From the NCBI RefSeq assembly GCF_900103785.1, contig NZ_FNHE01000002.1:124001-188000 (forward strand): a DNA stretch of 64,000 bases. Reading direction: 5' to 3'. Position 1 is the stretch's first letter. Each line of letters begins with the position of its first letter. Of this stretch, positions 60,771 to 64,000 are shown piece by piece. The DNA is from Geodermatophilus siccatus (GTDB lineage: Bacteria > Actinomycetota > Actinomycetes > Mycobacteriales > Geodermatophilaceae). Position numbers and translations under genes: made by a program. The notes under the pieces are model-generated. The model had not been told where the DNA came from and ran no database searches. It saw nothing but the letters and a program-made list of their open reading frames with translations.

Positions 60771-61702
60771 CGACGGCGCAGCGCGGCGGCGGGCCGCGCT
60801 CGCTGGGCGCCTCGCTGCTCGACCAGGTGCTGGCCGAGACCCTGGACCCCGCCTACGCGCGGGCCGCGCGGGCCCGCGAGGCCCACGCCCAGGGGGAAGA
60901 GCCCCCGCCGTCCCGGCGGCGCCGCGGGCAGCTCGCCGTCGCCCTCGTGCTGGCCCTCGCCGGGCTGCTGGCCGCGGTCACCTACGACCAGGCCGCCGCC
61001 GGCGCGCAGGGCCGCGAGGAGGTGCGCTCGGCGCTGGTCTCCGAGATCGAGGGGGAGTCCGAGACCACCGACCGGCTCGCCGCCGACCTCGAGTCGCTGC
61101 GCGTCGACGTCGCCGCCGCCCGGGACGACGCGCTGGCCGCCACCGCCGTCGGGCAGCGCGTCCGCGACCGGGTCCAGGACGCCGAGCTGGCCGCCGGGGC
61201 GCTGCCGGTCAGCGGCCCCGGCCTGCGGGTCACCCTCGCCGACGCCGGGCCCGACGCCGACGAGGACCCGGTCGGCGGGACGACGGAGGCCGACCCCCGC
61301 GGTCAGGTGCGCGACGGCGACCTGCAACTGGTGGTCAACGCGCTGTGGGCGTCCGGCGCCGAGGCGGTCGGCATCAACGGCCAGCGGCTGGGCCCGACGA
61401 CGGCGATCCGCTTCGCCGGCGAGGCGGTCCTGGTCGACTTCCGGCCGGTCACCAACCCCTACCTGGTCAGCGCCGTCGGCGACCCCGCGACCCTGCGCAG
61501 CCGGTTCCTGGCCAGCCCCGAGGTCAACGCCCTGGCCGTCATCTCCGAGACCTACGGTCTGCGCTTCGAGTTCGCCCAGGAGGACGAGCTGTCCCTTCCC
61601 GCCGGGAGCCCGCCCGAGCTCCGTTCCGCCGTCCCGGTGTCCGAGGTGCCGCCCGCCGTGCCCACCGGCGACGCGGCGCCCGAGCCCACGCCGGGGGGCT
61701 GA
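60767..61702 (+). CDS. DUF881-family membrane protein
   Basis: A 311-residue protein with a cytoplasmic lead of about 50 residues, one membrane helix (QLAVALVLALAGLLAAVTYD), a coiled-coil stretch (about 85-130) and the DUF881 domain (VNALWASGAEAVGINGQRLG). It is an inner-membrane protein with an external domain of unknown role, seen near cell-division and sporulation loci in Gram-positives. The C-terminal tail is Pro-rich. It corresponds to Rv1823 in gene order. Confidence 0.9.
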   Translation: MTTAQRGGGPRSLGASLLDQVLAETLDPAYARAARAREAHAQGEEPPPSRRRRGQLAVALVLALAGLLAAVTYDQAAAGAQGREEVRSALVSEIEGESETTDRLAADLESLRVDVAAARDDALAATAVGQRVRDRVQDAELAAGALPVSGPGLRVTLADAGPDADEDPVGGTTEADPRGQVRDGDLQLVVNALWASGAEAVGINGQRLGPTTAIRFAGEAVLVDFRPVTNPYLVSAVGDPATLRSRFLASPEVNALAVISETYGLRFEFAQEDELSLPAGSPPELRSAVPVSEVPPAVPTGDAAPEPTPGG

Positions 61703-61704
61703 CC

Positions 61705-62037
61705 GTGATCCCGATCCTCGGCCTGGCCGTCGGCATCGTGCTCGGCCTGGTGTTCGACCCCACCGTGCCGCTGTGGCTGCAGCCCTACCTGCCGATCGCC
61801 GTGGTCGCCGCCCTCGACGCGGTCTTCGGGGGCTTCCGCGCCCGCCTCGACGGGATCTTCGACGCCAAGGTGTTCGTCATCTCGTTCGTGTCCAACGTCG
61901 TGGTCGCCGCGCTCGTGGTGTTCCTCGGCGACCAGCTCGGCGTGGGCGCGCAGCTGTCCACCGCGGTGGTCGTCGTCCTCGGCATCCGCATCTTCGGCAA
62001 CGCCGCGGCCATCCGCCGGCACGTGTTCCGGGCATGA
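61705..62037 (+). CDS. sbp: Small basic protein (Sbp, DUF1290)
   Basis: A 110-residue membrane protein with three hydrophobic segments (IPILGLAVGIVLGLVFDP, LPIAVVAALDAVFGGFRA, FVSNVVVAALVVFLGDQL). It matches the Sbp/DUF1290 family encoded beside DUF881 genes in many Gram-positives, probably in a membrane complex linked to division. The GTG start is two bases after the DUF881 stop and its stop overlaps the next ATG. Confidence 0.93.
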   Translation: MIPILGLAVGIVLGLVFDPTVPLWLQPYLPIAVVAALDAVFGGFRARLDGIFDAKVFVISFVSNVVVAALVVFLGDQLGVGAQLSTAVVVVLGIRIFGNAAAIRRHVFRA

Positions 62038-62942
62038 GCGACCAGCCGCGCCCCGAGCCCGACCGGCGGCCGGAGGACGACGTCCACCCCGGGGACGACG
62101 CCCCCGACCTCGACGCGCCCGACCTCGACGCCGACCCGGACGCCCCCGAGCAGGACGCCCCCGCGTCCGCCGCGGACGCCGGCGACCGGCCCGTGCCGCC
62201 CCCGGAGCCCCCCGCGGAGCCGGCGCAGCAGCGCCCCGGGAGGCCGCGGCGCCGGCGGGACCCGCTGGCCGCGGCGCTCATCGGGGTCCTCACCCTGCTG
62301 CTCGGCTTCGCCTTCGCCGTCCAGGTGCGCACCACGGGGACGGGGGAGGACTACTCGACCCTCCGCGAGGAGGACCTCGTCCGCATCCTCGACGACCTCG
62401 ACGCCCGCGAGGACCGGCTGCGCGAGCAGATCGCCGACCAGCGCACGGCGCTGCGGGAGCTCACCAACGACGACAGCCAGTCCGCGGCCGCCCTGCAGGA
62501 GGCCCAGGAGCGCGCCGAGGCCCTCGGCATCCTCAACGGCACCGTCGCCGCCCAGGGCCCGGGACTGGTCATGACCATCCGGGACCCCGAGGGCCGGGTG
62601 CGGGTCGCCGACCTGCTCGACGCCGTCCAGGAGCTGCGCGGCGCCGGCGCGGAGACGATGCAGATCGGCGGCGTCCGCGTCGGGGTGTCGACGGCGGTCA
62701 CCGGCGAGCCCGGGGCGCTGCGGATCGACGGCGTCGAGGTCGACAGCCCCTACGAGATCCGGGTCATCGGGTCCGCGCAGGACCTGCAGACGGCGATGAA
62801 CATCCCCGGCGGCGTCGTCGACCGGGTCGGCCGGCAGGGCGGCAGCGTCGACATCGAGCAGTCCGAGACCGTCGTCGTGGACGCGTTGCGGCAGCTCGAC
62901 CGCCCTCAATACGCTCGACCCGACACCGACGACGGCGGATGA
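62034..62942 (+). CDS. DUF881-family membrane protein, second copy
   Basis: A 302-residue protein. The first 75 residues are acidic and Pro-rich, followed by a basic patch (RPRRRRDP), one membrane helix (LAAALIGVLTLLLGFAFAV), a coiled coil (LDDLDAREDRLREQIADQR) and the DUF881 domain (LLDAVQELRGAGAETMQIGG). It probably forms a complex with Sbp and the first DUF881 protein. The ATG overlaps the sbp stop. It corresponds to Rv1825 in gene order. Confidence 0.9.
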   Translation: MSDQPRPEPDRRPEDDVHPGDDAPDLDAPDLDADPDAPEQDAPASAADAGDRPVPPPEPPAEPAQQRPGRPRRRRDPLAAALIGVLTLLLGFAFAVQVRTTGTGEDYSTLREEDLVRILDDLDAREDRLREQIADQRTALRELTNDDSQSAAALQEAQERAEALGILNGTVAAQGPGLVMTIRDPEGRVRVADLLDAVQELRGAGAETMQIGGVRVGVSTAVTGEPGALRIDGVEVDSPYEIRVIGSAQDLQTAMNIPGGVVDRVGRQGGSVDIEQSETVVVDALRQLDRPQYARPDTDDGG

Positions 62943-62994
62943 CGCCGCGCCGCCCGCACCACCGCACCCGACCTCACCGACGAGGAGCCGCTGC

Positions 62995-63399
62995 ATGACC
63001 ACGCCCGACGACCGCCGCTACACCGAGCAGCACGAGTGGGCGCTGCTGCAGCCGGGTGGGGGCGAGGGCGCCGTCGTGCGGGTCGGCATCACCGACCACG
63101 CCCAGGACGCCCTGGGGGACATCGTCTTCGTGCAGCTGCCCGAGGTCGGCGCCGAGGTCGCGCCCGGCGCCCCCATGGGCGAGGTGGAGTCGACCAAGTC
63201 GGTCTCCGACGTCTACGCGCCGGTCACCGGCGTCGTGACCGCGGTCAACGAGGCCCTCACCAACGCCCCCGAGACCATCAACGCCGACCCCTACGGAGCC
63301 GGCTGGCTGGTCGAGATCAGCGTCACGGGGGACGGCGGCGACCCCACCGCGGACCTGATGGACGCCGCCGCCTACCAGGCGCTGGTCGAGGCGAGCTGA
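62995..63399 (+). CDS. gcvH: Glycine cleavage system H protein
   Basis: A 134-residue lipoyl carrier. The lipoyl-lysine is Lys68 in GEVESTKSVSDVYAPVTG, preceded by GDIVFVQLPEVGAEV. It carries the aminomethyl group between the P, T and L proteins of glycine cleavage. The P and T genes are not nearby, as usual for this conserved actinobacterial position next to garA. The ATG is 52 bases after the DUF881 stop. Confidence 0.95.
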   Translation: MTTPDDRRYTEQHEWALLQPGGGEGAVVRVGITDHAQDALGDIVFVQLPEVGAEVAPGAPMGEVESTKSVSDVYAPVTGVVTAVNEALTNAPETINADPYGAGWLVEISVTGDGGDPTADLMDAAAYQALVEAS

Positions 63400-63674
63400 C
63401 CGGCGCTCCGGGCCCGCGGCAGCGGTCCCCCCGGCCCCGGCGGCGATCACTATGCTGCCGATCGGGGCGCCGCGGAGGCCGCTGAGCGACCGCTGAGCCT
63501 CACCCTGTACGTTCGGTTGACCCTCGGGTCGGCCGCTGGTTCCATGACCCACGGCCCGCCGTGCTCGACGCGGCGACCGACCCGCGACGGGCTGTCCGGC
63601 CCGTCGTCCGCCGGCCGCCCGCGGCCAGACCCCAGGTCCGCGGCGGTGCCACCCCTGCACCGGAGGAGACAGAC

Positions 63675-64000
63675 GTGCACTGCACTCGTTGTGGCCACAA
63701 CAACCCCGAGGGCAGTCGCTTCTGCGCGCAGTGCGGCGCGGCGCTGTCCCAGGAGCGGATCGGCGAGTCCACCAGCGTCATCCCCAAGGTGGGTGGCGAG
63801 GACTCCGCGGAGACCCCCGAGGTCACCGAGGCCGACGCCCACGCCGGCGCGGTCGAGTCGCTGCCCGCGGGCTCGGCGCTGCTGGTCGTCAAGCGCGGCC
63901 CGAACGCCGGCAGCCGCTTCCTGCTCGACCAGGACGTCACCACCGCCGGCCGGCACCCCGACAGCGACATCTTCCTCGACGACGTCACCGTCAGCCGCCG
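63675..64000 (+). CDS. garA: GarA/OdhI-like FHA protein with N-terminal zinc ribbon (C-terminus outside window)
   Basis: An open frame of 108 codons running off the window. Residues 1-22 hold two Cys pairs (HCTRCGHNN and FCAQCGAAL), a zinc ribbon. Residues 28-36 (GESTSVIP) resemble the ETTS phospho-threonine motif of GarA. From about residue 67 the FHA domain follows (SALLVVKRGPNAGSRFLLDQ, then GRHPDSDIFLDDVTVSRR), almost identical to GarA/OdhI. These proteins inhibit 2-oxoglutarate dehydrogenase and glutamate enzymes, switched by PknB/PknG phosphorylation. GGAGGAGA lies before the GTG. Confidence 0.93.
   Translation, partial: MHCTRCGHNNPEGSRFCAQCGAALSQERIGESTSVIPKVGGEDSAETPEVTEADAHAGAVESLPAGSALLVVKRGPNAGSRFLLDQDVTTAGRHPDSDIFLDDVTVSR

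Noticed and set aside
1-64000. Search by eye for tRNA, rRNA, insertion sequences, integrase or attachment sites
   Set aside because: No transposase or integrase-like protein, no flanking repeats and no recognisable tRNA or rRNA were seen; a covariance-model search would be needed to exclude small RNAs.

Overview
The window is one continuous piece of a very high G+C actinobacterial chromosome. Codon third positions are almost always G or C, GTG starts are common, ribosome sites are strong GGAGG types, and genes overlap by ATGA or GTGA. The right end carries the actinobacterial gene order pgsA-like, DUF881, sbp, DUF881, gcvH, garA (as at Rv1822-Rv1827 in Mycobacterium tuberculosis). Gene style and content best fit the Geodermatophilaceae (Blastococcus, Geodermatophilus, Modestobacter); this placement is inference. 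I see no rRNA, tRNA, CRISPR array, phage or insertion sequence.

Layout. 1-7422: an aromatic-type catabolic cluster. A minus-strand operon (cyclase-type hydrolase, FAD monooxygenase, extradiol dioxygenase, FAH hydrolase, alpha/beta hydrolase) stands opposite a LysR regulator and an MFS transporter, and one operator motif sits before both the operon and the transporter. 7439-19743: mixed functions, including an isochorismatase-like hydrolase, an acyl-CoA dehydrogenase, a VapB/cupin fusion, a DNA polymerase A paralogue, a quinone-reductase-like MDR protein with an internal duplication, an ECF41-type sigma factor with two divergent cognate promoters, a drug exporter and a thioesterase-like protein. 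19856-38257: carbohydrate or polyol genes, with a sugar ABC transporter, four Gfo/Idh/MocA dehydrogenases, two TIM-barrel isomerases, three LacI-type regulators with distinct operators, and a self-contained P450-reductase-ferredoxin fusion between two of the LacI genes. 38280-42733: NDH-2, a tautomerase, a FUSC-type membrane protein and a DeoR regulator. 42973-55391: the myo-inositol locus, with a sugar porter, mmsA, iolH-like, iolG, iolE-like, iolD, iolB, a Cgl0158-type aldolase and iolC on the minus strand, opposite a GntR regulator. 55577-64000: small proteins, a hydrolase, DUF1918, EF-G2 and the pgsA-like to garA housekeeping run.

How it works together. The iol genes encode the full route from myo-inositol to acetyl-CoA and dihydroxyacetone phosphate. 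A 14-base palindrome next to the iolC promoter recurs before the ABC transporter at 21 kb and the tautomerase at 40 kb, so these three units probably form one GntR-controlled regulon, with the ABC system and the 43 kb porter as alternative uptake routes. A second local regulon around the LacI gene at 27.4 kb is marked by an 11-base-period direct repeat placed exactly 10 bases upstream of three neighbouring -35 boxes.
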